A stretch of DNA of 34,759 bases from an uncultured Granulosicoccaceae bacterium (GCA_937981955.1 CALJNA010000045.1:1-34759); one strand, 5' to 3'; counted from the first letter of the stretch, positions 24,857 to 34,371 are shown. The notes: a model not told the origin generated them from the letters alone. Translations and numbers: made by a program.

Positions 24857-25768
24857 ATGGATCAGATACTGGGCAATCTGGGACTGCTTTTTGAGTTTCC
24901 AGTTGTAAATCTGAAGATCATCATTGATGGCGTCATGATCGGCGCACTGTTTGCCCTGGCAGCCTACGGGCTCGCGTTGGTTTGGGGGGTGATGAATGTA
25001 AAGAATCTTGCTCAGGGTGATTTTGTTATCGCCGGCGGTTACATAGCCTGGTGGCTGACAGGCTTGGGTGTCTACCCTTTGCTGGGTGTACCGCTTGCAT
25101 TTGTTCTTATGTGGGGGCTTGGCTGGATAATCTATAAGCTGGTTATCGCGCGTGTTATTGAGCGTGATCTCTTTACATCGTTACTGGCAACTTTTGGTAT
25201 TGCCATCATGATGGCGCAATTGCTTAACTTGCTATTCGGTTCGGATACGCAAAGTGTCAATCTCGGATTTGAAACCCTATTCTTTTTTGACGGTTTTGTT
25301 GATGTGCCGATTGCGAAGCTCATCGGGGTGTGTATGGCGGCTGTACTGGCAACCTGCGTTATTGTTTTTATGAAGTACAGTCGCATGGGTCAGGCGATTC
25401 GCGCCACAGCTCAAGATGCACGCGCAGCACGTGTGCTCGGTATAGACACTGAAAAAGTGTATGCGTTTACCTTCTCACTTAACGCCGCTATTTGTGGAGC
25501 AGCAGGTGCGATCATCGTCATGGTCTGGGTTATTCAACCTTTCTATGGCATCACATACGCCATTCGCGCCTTCGTTATTGTGACTGCGGCCGGGTTAGGA
25601 AACTTGCCGGGTGTTATCGCTGCCGGTTTGGGTATTGGTGCATTGGAACAGTACGGCTCACACATCTTTGGTATTGGCTATCAGCAAGCGATTGCGGTGC
25701 TGCTACTGCTGTTGGTGCTTGTGTTCAGAATGATTCAACAACGGCGCTCTCGTCAGGTATTGAAATAG
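24857..25768 (+). CDS. Branched-chain amino acid-type ABC permease (LivH-like)
   Basis: The 303-residue inner-membrane permease has about eight hydrophobic segments and LivH hallmarks: IIIDGVMIGALFALAAYGLALVWGVMNVKNLAQGDF near the N-terminus and the ATP-ase coupling loop around YSRMGQAIRATAQDARAARVLGID. GLGNLPGVIAAGLGIGALE follows. It forms a heterodimer with the LivM-like protein encoded 10 bases downstream. The gap upstream (82 bases) contains the operon hairpin and only a weak ribosome binding site. Confidence 0.92.
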   Translation: MDQILGNLGLLFEFPVVNLKIIIDGVMIGALFALAAYGLALVWGVMNVKNLAQGDFVIAGGYIAWWLTGLGVYPLLGVPLAFVLMWGLGWIIYKLVIARVIERDLFTSLLATFGIAIMMAQLLNLLFGSDTQSVNLGFETLFFFDGFVDVPIAKLIGVCMAAVLATCVIVFMKYSRMGQAIRATAQDARAARVLGIDTEKVYAFTFSLNAAICGAAGAIIVMVWVIQPFYGITYAIRAFVIVTAAGLGNLPGVIAAGLGIGALEQYGSHIFGIGYQQAIAVLLLLLVLVFRMIQQRRSRQVLK

Positions 25769-25778
25769 GAGATATATG

Positions 25779-26819
25779 ATGACGATAGCCAAACCTGTTT
25801 TCTATTTATTGTTAGTGGCGTTTATTATTGCCGCTCCTTTGTTGTTCCCCAATTTCGGCACTCAACTGGCAACGCTTTGGTTGATGATAATTGTTGCGCT
25901 AACCTGGGATATGACCGGCGGTCAAATGGGATATAACTCGCTGGGTAATATTTTCTTTTACGGCACGGGCATGTATGTATGTGCTGTTATCGGTATTGGC
26001 ATCGCCTACCCGATTGCCGAATATACTAATGCAGCTGGTGGTGGCATCTATAAGTTCACCGATACTCAGTATTTTCTGGGGGCGATACTCGGCATTATAG
26101 GCGCAGGCTTTTTCTGTTCATTGTGTGCGCTTATAATTGGCTACTTTACCTTCAGCTTGCGCGGACCCTACTTCGCGATTGGTACTCTTGGTGTTGCCAT
26201 AGCTGCCGGTGAACTGGTTTCCAACTGGGACTGGGTTGGTGGTGGACAAGGTATTGCTTTACCCGTCTACCCGTATGACCTTGATCAGGGAAAACTCTTC
26301 TTCTATTACCTGTTCGCTGTAACTGGCGTTGTTTTATTCCTGTTCCTGAAATGGATGTACAAAACGCGTTTTGGAGCAGCTATCAATGCAATAAGAGATG
26401 ACGAAGAGAAAGCAGAAGCCATGGGTATACACACCCTGCGTTATAAATTAACGACATGGTCAATATCTGCCTTTTTTGTTGGTGTCGCCGGCGGAATATC
26501 GGCTTATCAACTTATTCATTTTGAACCACTGGAAACCGCTTACCAGACTATTAACCTGGGTATTTTCATGGTGGTGTGTGTTCTGTTAGGAGGCAAAGGA
26601 ACCTTGTGGGGACCAATTGTTGGCGCAATTCTGTTTCAGATATTCAAGGAAGTTACCTGGAACTACTTATTGGGTTGGCAATGGGTGGCACTCGGGGCAC
26701 TCATTGTTGTCACGGTGGTGTATTTTCAGGACGGTCTTATGGGTTGGCTTAAAACCACCAAGCCCGAGTGGTTCGGTATCAGAGTGGAAGAAAGCTCTGA
26801 TGGAGGTGCCAAGGCATGA
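25779..26819 (+). CDS. Branched-chain amino acid-type ABC permease (LivM-like)
   Basis: The second permease subunit, 346 residues from the ATG at 25779; the adjacent ATG at 25776 is also possible. AGGAG at 25767-25771, overlapping the end of the livH-like gene, gives a 7-base spacing to 25779 and only 4 to 25776. It has about ten hydrophobic segments, FTFSLRGPYFAIGTLGVA-type LivM sequence, and the coupling loop TRFGAAINAIRDDEEKAEAMGI. GGKGTLWGPIVGA near the C-terminus is typical. Its stop overlaps the start of the next gene by four bases (ATGA), showing tight translational coupling. Confidence 0.92.
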   Translation: MTIAKPVFYLLLVAFIIAAPLLFPNFGTQLATLWLMIIVALTWDMTGGQMGYNSLGNIFFYGTGMYVCAVIGIGIAYPIAEYTNAAGGGIYKFTDTQYFLGAILGIIGAGFFCSLCALIIGYFTFSLRGPYFAIGTLGVAIAAGELVSNWDWVGGGQGIALPVYPYDLDQGKLFFYYLFAVTGVVLFLFLKWMYKTRFGAAINAIRDDEEKAEAMGIHTLRYKLTTWSISAFFVGVAGGISAYQLIHFEPLETAYQTINLGIFMVVCVLLGGKGTLWGPIVGAILFQIFKEVTWNYLLGWQWVALGALIVVTVVYFQDGLMGWLKTTKPEWFGIRVEESSDGGAKA

Positions 26820-27559
26820 GCACAATCATAGAAGTCACGGATGTTTCAAAATCCTATGGCGGTGTCGTTGCCAACAAAGATATCTCTATGACGGTTCAAC
26901 AAGGTGGTATCACCGGCCTGATCGGACCCAATGGTTCGGGCAAAACAACCTTGTTTAATTCTATAGTTGGCTATCACCCGATAGATTCTGGATCGATAAA
27001 GTTTGAAGATCGGGAAATCTCGAAACTGCAGGTACCACAGATTGCCCGACTTGGTTTGCTGCGTACTTTTCAGCAAACGCGCATTTACGGTGAGATGAAC
27101 GGTGTGCAGAACATGCTTATTTCTCAACCGCACCGAAAAATGAGCCTACGGGATGCATTCACCGTCAATACCAAGGAAGATTACGATCGCGCTGATCATT
27201 TACTCGAGTTTGTCGGCCTTTACGAGAAACGCTTTTTACAAAGCGGCTCATTGTCGTTTGGGCAGCAAAAATTGCTTGAGTTTGCCATGGCGCTAATGAA
27301 CGAGCCTACCTGTTTGTTACTTGATGAACCCACCGCGGGCATCAACCCCACTCTGATTAACGGTCTAATTGATCGTTTGAAAAGAGCCAATTCTGAGTTT
27401 GGTATTACCTTGTTTATTATCGAGCACAATATGCGAGTTATCATGAATATGGCAGATCATATCTATTGTCTTGCCCATGGCGAAATGCTTGCTCAAGGTA
27501 CACCTGCCGAAATTCAGAACGATCAACGTGTGGTTGATGCGTATCTGGGTGCGCACTAG
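26816..27559 (+). CDS. ABC transporter ATP-binding protein (LivG-like)
   Basis: The 247-residue ATPase has the Walker A motif GPNGSGKTT (37-45), Q-loop around FQQTR (85-89), an ABC signature LSFGQ (146-150), Walker B LLLDEP (167-172) and a switch His in IIEHNM. The signature has Phe in place of the second Ser/Gly of LSGGQ, common in LivG-like proteins. It drives import with the LivF-like subunit encoded 18 bases downstream. Confidence 0.93.
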   Translation: MSTIIEVTDVSKSYGGVVANKDISMTVQQGGITGLIGPNGSGKTTLFNSIVGYHPIDSGSIKFEDREISKLQVPQIARLGLLRTFQQTRIYGEMNGVQNMLISQPHRKMSLRDAFTVNTKEDYDRADHLLEFVGLYEKRFLQSGSLSFGQQKLLEFAMALMNEPTCLLLDEPTAGINPTLINGLIDRLKRANSEFGITLFIIEHNMRVIMNMADHIYCLAHGEMLAQGTPAEIQNDQRVVDAYLGAH

Positions 27560-27577
27560 GACATCGAGGCTGGAATT

Positions 27578-28453
27578 ATGAGTACATCGGACGATAATCA
27601 AAACATTTCCGGTTATGGCAGTGGCGGTGTCGACGCCGTTATTTCTGTTGATGAAGTGACCCGACAGGCTGCAGCCATTGCAGAAGAAATCAACGTGGCA
27701 GATTTGGACGCGCTCGCTGGCAACGATGCGCACGTATCAATTAATAATCTGTGTGCTGGCTATGGAAAAATGCAGATTTTGCATGACCTGAATCTGCGAG
27801 TTGGTAAACAGCAGTCCTTGTGCTTGATTGGACCTAACGGTGCGGGAAAATCGACTATCCTGCATGCGATATTCGGATTCAACAATATTTTCTCTGGCAA
27901 CATCACCATTGGTGATGGCGATAACTTGCGTGATGTCACCTCCTTGTCCCCGAATCAGAAGCTGGCTGAAGCCGGTATTGCCTACATACTGCAAGACAAA
28001 TCCATTTTTCCCGGCATGACGGTCGAAGAAAACTTGTGGATGGGCGGTTTTTTAAAAAATCAGCCTGCTGAAGCCAAAACTGCAGCGGAGCAGGTGTTTG
28101 ACAAGTACCCTCGCCTGGCGGCAAGACGCAAACACAACGCTGGTGTTCTGTCCGGTGGCGAACGTCGTTTGCTGGAGATCTCCAGGGCACTGGTTATGAA
28201 CCCTGAGTTACTCCTGGTTGACGAACCATCAATTGGTCTTGAGCCGCGCTTTATCGATATGGTTTTTGAGATTCTTCACGACCTGCAGCACAATGAAGGT
28301 AAGACCATCATAATGGTAGAGCAGAACGCGAAGAAGGGGCTGGAGTTTGCCGACATTGGATATGTTCTTGTTTCAGGTCAATTAGCGATTGCCGGAACCG
28401 GTGATGAGTTACTCGCTAATCCCAAGGTTGGCGATCTGTTTCTTGGTGGTTAA
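27578..28453 (+). CDS. ABC transporter ATP-binding protein (LivF-like) with N-terminal extension
   Basis: The 291-residue ATPase has Walker A GPNGAGKST (85-93), signature LSGGE (191-195) and Walker B LLLVDEP (211-217). Typical LivF proteins are about 235 residues, so this one carries about 50 additional N-terminal residues (acidic, with Gly/Ser-rich and Ala/Glu-rich helical parts) before the ATPase domain starts near VSINNLCAGYG. No later ATG stands near the domain start, and the ATG at 27578 fits the operon spacing, so the extension seems real. It completes the LivKHMGF set. Confidence 0.92.
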   Translation: MSTSDDNQNISGYGSGGVDAVISVDEVTRQAAAIAEEINVADLDALAGNDAHVSINNLCAGYGKMQILHDLNLRVGKQQSLCLIGPNGAGKSTILHAIFGFNNIFSGNITIGDGDNLRDVTSLSPNQKLAEAGIAYILQDKSIFPGMTVEENLWMGGFLKNQPAEAKTAAEQVFDKYPRLAARRKHNAGVLSGGERRLLEISRALVMNPELLLVDEPSIGLEPRFIDMVFEILHDLQHNEGKTIIMVEQNAKKGLEFADIGYVLVSGQLAIAGTGDELLANPKVGDLFLGG

Positions 28454-28539
28454 CCGCTCACCCTGCCTGCCACATTCTGACTATCGCAATTCATCCATGC
28501 TTTCCTTAAGTCGTTTCAAAATGAGATGACCGACTCACG

Positions 28540-29283
28540 ATGAGCGCGCAGTATTTGATACTTTTGCTTTGCGGAGCGGCCGCCGGCGGGTTCATCAATG
28601 GGCTGGCAGGGTTTGGCACAGCACTGTTTGCGCTTGGTTTCTGGTTACACATTCTACCGCCTACAGAAGCCGTGTCTCTGGCGGTGGTGATGTCGGTACT
28701 CAGCGGTCTGCCAGGTGCGTGGATGGTTCGCCACACCATTGCCGACAAACCAATCAGGCTGGCGCGATTTCTATTGCCAGCATTGTTTGGTATTCCGTTG
28801 GGGATAGCTTTACTAACGATCATCAATCCTGGCGTTCTGAAAGTTGTTATTGCCAGCTTTCTTATTCTGTATGGCGGCTTTTTCGCCTTTCGGCAAAGCC
28901 TGCCAGCGATAAACGGCTCCACACCTATAAAAGACAGTGTTATTGGTTTTGCCGGTGGCGTGTTGGGCGGAGCAGCAGGTCTCTCTGGTGCCTTACCTAC
29001 CATGTGGTGTGCGATGCGCCCCTGGTCAAAGGAAGAAACCCGTGCGGTAACTCAGCCATACAATGTTCTGGTTTTGTTCATTGCGGGCTTGTTGCTGGCG
29101 TTCAATGGCGTATTCGATCAAGCCGGATTTATTCGCATTGCCATTGTATTACCGGTCACCATGTTGTTTGCATACATTGGAATGCAGGTTTTTCGGCGCT
29201 TGAGCGATCAGGCCTTCAGGCGATTGCTTATCGTGCTGATGCTGGTTGCGGGTGTGGTACTAATCGTGCGCGAGTTGCTGTAA
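28540..29283 (+). CDS. TauE/SafE-family membrane exporter (second copy)
   Basis: The 247-residue protein has eight hydrophobic segments in two repeats. The first repeat starts AAAGGFINGLAGFGTALFALGFWLHILPPTEAVSL and the second FAGGVLGGAAGLSGALPTMWCAM, classic TauE/SafE signatures. It is only distantly similar to the first such protein (7023-7787). It follows the ABC operon by 86 bases on the same strand. The likely role is export of a small organic or sulfur anion; no substrate evidence. Confidence 0.87.
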   Translation: MSAQYLILLLCGAAAGGFINGLAGFGTALFALGFWLHILPPTEAVSLAVVMSVLSGLPGAWMVRHTIADKPIRLARFLLPALFGIPLGIALLTIINPGVLKVVIASFLILYGGFFAFRQSLPAINGSTPIKDSVIGFAGGVLGGAAGLSGALPTMWCAMRPWSKEETRAVTQPYNVLVLFIAGLLLAFNGVFDQAGFIRIAIVLPVTMLFAYIGMQVFRRLSDQAFRRLLIVLMLVAGVVLIVRELL

Positions 29284-29359
29284 CTGGCGGCCAGACTTAA
29301 AAGCGAGCCTGAAAATTGATATGCTTTGTTATCTGTGCTCCAGATAAAAAGGAAAAGCA

Positions 29360-30142
29360 ATGAAATGTCATGAGGTGGACTATGAAATATTCGGTGATGA
29401 CATGCAAATCATCGAAGTCGAGCTTGATCCAAAAGAAATTGTGATCGCAGAAGCTGGCGCCATGAATTACATGGAAGATGGCATCGGCTTCGAAACTAAA
29501 ATGGGTGATGGTTCCAAACCGGTTAAAGGCGTGCTCGATTCGCTTATGCATGTTGGAAAACGTGTGCTTACTGGTGAGTCCATATTCATGACGCACTTTT
29601 CCAACGACGGGCAAGGCAAGCGACGTGTCGCTTTTGCGGCGCCCTATCCCGGTAAAATCATTCCGCTCGATATGGCAACAATTGGAGGCGAGCTGTACTG
29701 CCAGAAAGATGCGTTTCTGTGTGCTGCCTTTGGCACCTCTATCGACATTGCGTTTCAACGCAAGCTGGGAACCGGTTTTTTTGGCGGTGAAGGCTTTATT
29801 CTTCAGCATCTGTCCGGTGATGGAAAAGCGTTTGTGCATGTTGGCGGTACAGTCATTAAACGTGAGATGAAAGGCGAGACTCTACGCGTGGATACTGGCT
29901 GTCTTGCCGCGTTCACCAAAGGTATTGAGTACGACATCGAGCGCGCTGGTAACTTGAAATCCATGGTGTTTGGCGGTGAAGGTCTGTTTCTGGCAACACT
30001 AAGAGGAACCGGTACTGTCTATTTACAAAGCCTGCCATTTTCTCGGCTGGCTAATCGTGTCATACAGTCGGCAGGCATTGGTGGCTCCAAAGGGGAAGGT
30101 TCGGTTCTTGGCGGGCTGGGTGACATGTTCGGCGATCGCTAA
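29360..30142 (+). CDS. AIM24/TIGR00266-family protein
   Basis: The 260-residue soluble protein is a member of the AIM24 (TIGR00266) family: it begins [39 protein letters not shown], has the repeated beta-strand/glycine pattern [42 protein letters not shown], and ends with FSRLANRVI and a glycine-rich tail. The family fold is known (a double-stranded beta-helix-like assembly), but its biochemical role in bacteria is not established. AAGGA stands upstream of the ATG. It lies between the TauE gene and the nitrile hydratase genes on the same strand. Confidence 0.9.
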   Translation: MKCHEVDYEIFGDDMQIIEVELDPKEIVIAEAGAMNYMEDGIGFETKMGDGSKPVKGVLDSLMHVGKRVLTGESIFMTHFSNDGQGKRRVAFAAPYPGKIIPLDMATIGGELYCQKDAFLCAAFGTSIDIAFQRKLGTGFFGGEGFILQHLSGDGKAFVHVGGTVIKREMKGETLRVDTGCLAAFTKGIEYDIERAGNLKSMVFGGEGLFLATLRGTGTVYLQSLPFSRLANRVIQSAGIGGSKGEGSVLGGLGDMFGDR

Positions 30143-30195
30143 ACGATTAAGTGTATATTTGTGTATCAACCGACGTTTAAGGAGGGCTTTGGAAC

Positions 30196-30879
30196 ATGTC
30201 TGAAGACCACGACCATCATCACCATCACGACCATTCTCATCTTGATGATACGGCTTTACGTGTACGTTCGCTTGAAACAGTGCTTACCGAGAAAGGATAC
30301 ATAGACCCCGAAGCACTCAACCGCTTAATAGATACTTACGAGAATCAGGTAGGACCCAAAAACGGTGCGGCAGTCGTAGCGCGTGCGTGGGTAGACGAAG
30401 AATATAGACAATGGCTGTTAAAAGACGCAACTGCTGCTATCGCCTCTTTGGATTTCAGCGGTCGTCAGGGTGAACACATGGTTGTTGTTGAAAACACACC
30501 ACAAGAGCACAACATGGTGGTCTGTACCCTTTGCTCATGCTATCCGTGGCCAGTGTTGGGTTTACCGCCAAGCTGGTATAAATCGGCTCCCTATCGCTCA
30601 AGAGTTGTTATTGACCCATCCAGCGTGCTTGCTGAATTCAACGTCACGCTTCCCGAAGGCACCAGAATTACCGTGTGGGATTCCACCGCCGAAGTGCGGT
30701 ATCTGGTATTACCAATGCGTCCAGCAGGTACAGATCAGCTAAGCGGGGCGAAGCTTGCCGAGCTGGTCACTCGTGATTCCATGATTGGCACGGGTTTGCC
30801 GTTATCTCCTGCTGCACTCGGAAAAGACGACAGTCACAAAAACCGGTCGTCAACGAATGCGCCGAACTCACAGCCATGA
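30196..30879 (+). CDS. nthA: Nitrile hydratase subunit alpha (cobalt type), His-rich N-terminus
   Basis: The 227-residue alpha subunit holds the metal-binding motif C110-T-L-C113-S-C115 followed by Tyr. Thr after the first Cys marks the cobalt type, as opposed to Ser in the iron type. Two of the Cys are normally oxidised to sulfinic and sulfenic acids. The enzyme hydrates nitriles to amides. The first 15 residues contain eight His among Asp/Glu, an addition absent from textbook NHase alpha subunits and suited to metal capture. A strong AAGGAGGG precedes the ATG at 30196. The stop codon overlaps the beta-subunit start (ATGA). The related enzyme thiocyanate hydrolase shares the motif, but the two-subunit-plus-accessory layout favours nitrile hydratase. 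Confidence 0.93.
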   Translation: MSEDHDHHHHHDHSHLDDTALRVRSLETVLTEKGYIDPEALNRLIDTYENQVGPKNGAAVVARAWVDEEYRQWLLKDATAAIASLDFSGRQGEHMVVVENTPQEHNMVVCTLCSCYPWPVLGLPPSWYKSAPYRSRVVIDPSSVLAEFNVTLPEGTRITVWDSTAEVRYLVLPMRPAGTDQLSGAKLAELVTRDSMIGTGLPLSPAALGKDDSHKNRSSTNAPNSQP

Positions 30880-31544
30880 ATGGCGTTCACGACATGGGTG
30901 GGCTCGAGTGTTTCGGACCAATAAACCCCGATGCGAATGAACCCTTGTTTCATGACGCATGGGAAAAGCGTGTGCTGGCTATGACCGTTTGTATCGGTGC
31001 GTCAGGTGAATGGAACCTTGACCAGGGTCGTTTTACGCGTGAATCCTTACCACCAGTGGACTACCTGTCTATTGGCTATTATCGAATCTGGCTCACGGCG
31101 CTTGAACGCTTGTTAATTCGCAGAAACCTTGTATCGCTGGCTGAAATGGAATCCGGTCATTCAATCGATAAAGCCAAATCTGTAAAACGCGTATTGCGAG
31201 CCGAAGAGCTGGATGCGGTATTGCGTGCAGGTGCACCGGTCGACCGCCCGGCATCGAGTCCTGCGGCATTTGCCGAAGGAGATTGCGTGCGTATCGAAAA
31301 TCAACATAAGGCAGGACATACGCGCCTACCTTCTTATATCAGAGGGCATGTCGGTATTGTTCATAAAATACATGGATGCCATGTGTTCGCCGATGACAAT
31401 GCCCTTGGTACTGGTGAGAACCCGCAGTGGTTATACAACATAAAGTTCAAAGCGCAAGATCTCTGGGGTGAAGCCCGAAGGCAGGCAGCGTTCGTTCACG
31501 TCGATTGCTGGGAACCCTATTTATCCGCGGCGGCAGACGCATGA
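30876..31544 (+). CDS. nthB: Nitrile hydratase subunit beta
   Basis: The 222-residue protein matches NHase beta: N-terminal [15 protein letters not shown], the helical [17 protein letters not shown] region, and a C-terminal SH3-like barrel with [28 protein letters not shown] and [13 protein letters not shown]. It forms the heterodimer with the alpha subunit and closes over the metal site. It overlaps the alpha gene by four bases and the accessory gene by four bases, so all three proteins are probably made in a coupled way. Confidence 0.95.
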   Translation: MNGVHDMGGLECFGPINPDANEPLFHDAWEKRVLAMTVCIGASGEWNLDQGRFTRESLPPVDYLSIGYYRIWLTALERLLIRRNLVSLAEMESGHSIDKAKSVKRVLRAEELDAVLRAGAPVDRPASSPAAFAEGDCVRIENQHKAGHTRLPSYIRGHVGIVHKIHGCHVFADDNALGTGENPQWLYNIKFKAQDLWGEARRQAAFVHVDCWEPYLSAAADA

Positions 31545-31930
31545 CAGCAAAAGAGAATAGTAGCCGTAATGACAAAGCGCTGAACGCCATTGACTCCATT
31601 CCCCGCAATGAGTCCGGGCCGATTTTCAATGAGCCGTGGGAAGCTGAAGCGTTTGCCATGACATTGGCTCTGTATGAAAAAGGGCTGTTTACCTGGCCAG
31701 AATGGGCAGCGGTATTATCAGAAGAAATAAATCGTGCGCAAGCGACAGGTGACCCGGATTTGGGAGACACATATTACCGGCATTGGTTGTCTGCCTTGGA
31801 ACGTATCGTTATCAAGCAGGGCGTGACTAATGCCGAACATTTAGGCCAACTGTATGACGACTGGAACCATGCGGCCCACACTACTCCGCATGGAGAGCCT
31901 ATCGTATTAAGTCGCGATAAATCTGACTGA
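31541..31930 (+). CDS. Nitrile hydratase accessory protein (beta-like activator)
   Basis: The 129-residue protein starts at the ATG at 31541, which overlaps the beta-subunit stop codon; an upstream TTG at 31505 is unlikely. It resembles the N-terminal half of NHase beta (FNEPWEAEAFAMTLALYEKGLFTWPEWAAVLSEEI, YYRHWLSALERIV), as do the P14K-type activators that deliver cobalt to the alpha subunit. It lacks the SH3-like barrel of beta. No cobalt permease or amidase is found next to it. Confidence 0.88.
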   Translation: MTAKENSSRNDKALNAIDSIPRNESGPIFNEPWEAEAFAMTLALYEKGLFTWPEWAAVLSEEINRAQATGDPDLGDTYYRHWLSALERIVIKQGVTNAEHLGQLYDDWNHAAHTTPHGEPIVLSRDKSD

Positions 31931-31973
31931 GCTTGCCACTCTACTTCGTTAATGGCTGTGTTTTCAGCAATGA

Positions 31974-33164
31974 CTAAAGCTCAGCGCGATAACGAATCCG
32001 ACTGTCAGGCACAACCACAGCCGATGCCATCAAACACATTACGAACATCACAGGCCCAAACCCGGTAAACCCAATCCCGGCGTACAACCATCCACCAACC
32101 AGTGCCGCAACTAACCAGCCTACACTGGCAAACGAACTGTTCAAGCCCATAACAACACCGCGTACGTTGGCAGGTACTTCTGCCAGTGCGGCTAGCAGTG
32201 AGGGTCGAGACAAGGCGTTGAAAAATGCAAATGCAACGCCGAAAGTTATGGTGACGAATGGGCTTTGCTGCCAGAGAAACCACGGTAATGCAATACATCC
32301 TGCGCAGCAAAGTGCGATAGCAAAACTAATGCGTCGGTAAGGTAGTCGATCTGCTACCTGGCCTCCCGCTACGGTTCCAATAATATTACCGATCGCGAAT
32401 AACACTAACGGAAATGCGACCGCTTCAATGGGCAGATCGTAAACGGTACGTAAATAGGATGCATAGTAAAACGTAGCCAGCCCGAAACACACGCGTTCTG
32501 CAATCAGTGCAAGAAATAAGCGAATGATCGGTCCGCTCATAACCTGGCTAATCGGTACTCGAGCAGCTGCCGGTGACGTAGAAACGGCATTATCAGATGC
32601 ACGTCGTCGAAGTGCCAAGTACATGGTGAAAGCTGAGAACAGTGCCAAAGCAGCAAGAGCCACGTGTATTCCACGCCAACCAACAATTGCGCCAAGCCAC
32701 GCAGAGGTTGGAATCCCTACAAGCAGTGTCAGTGACTGGCCGCTCATTACATAGCCCAGCGCTCTACCTTGAAAATTGTTAGGGGTCCGAACCGAAACCT
32801 CTGTTAATGCTGCCGAGGTATAGGCACCACAACAGGTTGCTGCCAAAATAATGATACCGACCAAAATCCAATAGTTCGGAGCATTTGCAGCTGCAACCAT
32901 CGTTAATGCCAGGCAAACTGGAGATGCCAGAAGGAATAGTCGTCTACCGATACGATCAGAGCTATAACCAGTGATATAAGAGGAGATGCCCCAAACGGTC
33001 GCGGTAAGACCGAACAGGTTCGCTATAGCAGGTAAAGAGACTTGTAAATCCAAAGCCATATCGGTTAGAAATGGCGCTCGGGTGCTACCGGTTGCGGTAG
33101 CTGCAAACATGCCAATACAGGCTGCGATCACCAGACGCCAGGGCATGGCATTAGAGCTTGACAT
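31974..33164 (-). CDS. MFS transporter
   Basis: A 396-residue major facilitator protein with about twelve membrane segments. The first starts at MPWRLVIAACIGMFAA, loop 2-3 carries SSYITGYSSDRIGRRLF (the DRxGRR motif), and GQVADRLPYRR is the equivalent motif in the second half. The open frame extends to an ATG at 33275, but the extra 37 residues look non-coding and precede no membrane segment, so the ATG at 33164 is preferred. It is convergent with the nitrile hydratase operon. Substrate unknown; sugar or drug efflux-like members are common. Confidence 0.85.
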   Translation of the reverse strand: MSSSNAMPWRLVIAACIGMFAATATGSTRAPFLTDMALDLQVSLPAIANLFGLTATVWGISSYITGYSSDRIGRRLFLLASPVCLALTMVAAANAPNYWILVGIIILAATCCGAYTSAALTEVSVRTPNNFQGRALGYVMSGQSLTLLVGIPTSAWLGAIVGWRGIHVALAALALFSAFTMYLALRRRASDNAVSTSPAAARVPISQVMSGPIIRLFLALIAERVCFGLATFYYASYLRTVYDLPIEAVAFPLVLFAIGNIIGTVAGGQVADRLPYRRISFAIALCCAGCIALPWFLWQQSPFVTITFGVAFAFFNALSRPSLLAALAEVPANVRGVVMGLNSSFASVGWLVAALVGGWLYAGIGFTGFGPVMFVMCLMASAVVVPDSRIRYRAEL

Positions 33165-33312
33165 GGAACAGAATCCGGTAGATTGTGACGGGCACGGTTT
33201 AACCGCGACTTTGAACTGAGCACCGCGATGACTAATCGATAGCATCACACAAGCATCGATGGCTGTCCATACCAATTCAGATCAACCTATAGTCAAACAG
33301 ATTGAAGCTCAG

Positions 33313-33341
33313 GGTGATCCACGGTGATCCAAAATGATCAA
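33313..33341. repeat. Three TGATC boxes phased by exactly 10 bases
   Basis: Positions 33315, 33325 and 33335 each begin TGATC; the first two units are nearly identical (GGTGATCCA), and the third is degenerate. The exact 10-base spacing places the boxes on one face of the helix. They lie in the divergent intergenic region between the MFS and EamA genes, 50-80 bases before the EamA start. Confidence 0.55.
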
Positions 33342-33393
33342 AATGGTATCGGCAATTGCAGACTTTGGCTGGACAGCTAAGAATGTACGATAA

Positions 33394-34371
33394 ATGATAG
33401 TAAAGCTTTTCAGCCACGCGCAGGAAGATCGGCCGCTTGTTGCTGTGATGCTGCTGCTTATTGCGACCTTTACGCTGGGCTTGCAGGATAGTTTGATGAA
33501 GCTAATGTCTGGCGAAACGTCATTCTGGCAAATCCAAACCTTGCGCTCCATCGGTAATCTGATATTTGTCATCATTTTGGCAAAGGTCGGCGGAGGCCTG
33601 GTATTGCTGCTGCCCAAAAATACACGTGGTGTGTATTTGCGTGCCGCATTTCTTGCTGCATGTATGTTCTTCTTCTTTTCAGGTGCGCCGTTTTTATCGG
33701 TCGCTCAAATGGCAGTTGGTCTTTATACCTACCCATTGTTTATTTGTTTGCTGGCAGGCCCCGTATTGGGAGAAAAACTGGGCAAGTGGAGAATTACGTG
33801 CATCATTATCGGTTCTCTGGGTGCCTTGCTCGTGGTCAGTCCCTGGAAAGACGAGTTTGTTCTGGCTCAGCTACTTCCGATTGTGGCCGGGTTTTTCTTC
33901 GCCTGTAATGTGCTGACACTACGTCGAGCTTGCCGTCACGAAAGCACGCTTGCTCTGGCTTTTGCAACAGCCTTGATTTTTATGGCGTCGGGTCTGTGCG
34001 GGATTATGATTCTGTCCTGGTTTCCACTGTCATCGGCCTTGCAACAGTCCATGCCTTATGTTGCCGTTGGCTGGCCTGAGTTAACACTGGTTGTAGCGGC
34101 TTTTGCGGTTCTGGCATCGCTGTTAAATTTAACCGGCAATATCTGTATGACGCGTGCGTATCAAACTGCTGATGCCAGCCTGCTTGCGCCACTGGATTTT
34201 AGCTATCTCATCTTCGCAGCATTTTGGGGCAAAATTATCTTTGATAGCTGGCCTACCCATACAACGTTAATGGGCATGAGCATGATCATTGGTGCGGGAG
34301 CGATAATAGCGTGGCGCGAACAAGTGTCAGCCCGTGCAAGAGCATCGATGAGAATCCAGTCTGCAGGGTGA
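33394..34371 (+). CDS. EamA-domain DMT transporter
   Basis: The 325-residue membrane protein has ten hydrophobic segments forming two EamA repeats, the layout of RhaT/RarD-type drug/metabolite transporters. The first repeat has LIATFTLGLQDSLMKLMSG and SIGNLIFVIILAKVGGG; the second has NLTGNICMTRAYQTADASLLAPLDFSYLIFAAFWGKIIF, with the conserved positions of such transporters. It may export amino acids or other metabolites; no substrate can be given. It is divergent from the MFS gene and followed by an IS-like fragment. Confidence 0.9.
   Translation: MIVKLFSHAQEDRPLVAVMLLLIATFTLGLQDSLMKLMSGETSFWQIQTLRSIGNLIFVIILAKVGGGLVLLLPKNTRGVYLRAAFLAACMFFFFSGAPFLSVAQMAVGLYTYPLFICLLAGPVLGEKLGKWRITCIIIGSLGALLVVSPWKDEFVLAQLLPIVAGFFFACNVLTLRRACRHESTLALAFATALIFMASGLCGIMILSWFPLSSALQQSMPYVAVGWPELTLVVAAFAVLASLLNLTGNICMTRAYQTADASLLAPLDFSYLIFAAFWGKIIFDSWPTHTTLMGMSMIIGAGAIIAWREQVSARARASMRIQSAG

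Noticed and set aside
28569..29300. 243-codon frame overlapping the second TauE/SafE gene
   Set aside because: It is the +2 shadow of the TauE frame, rich in Arg, Cys and Ser, with no membrane pattern.
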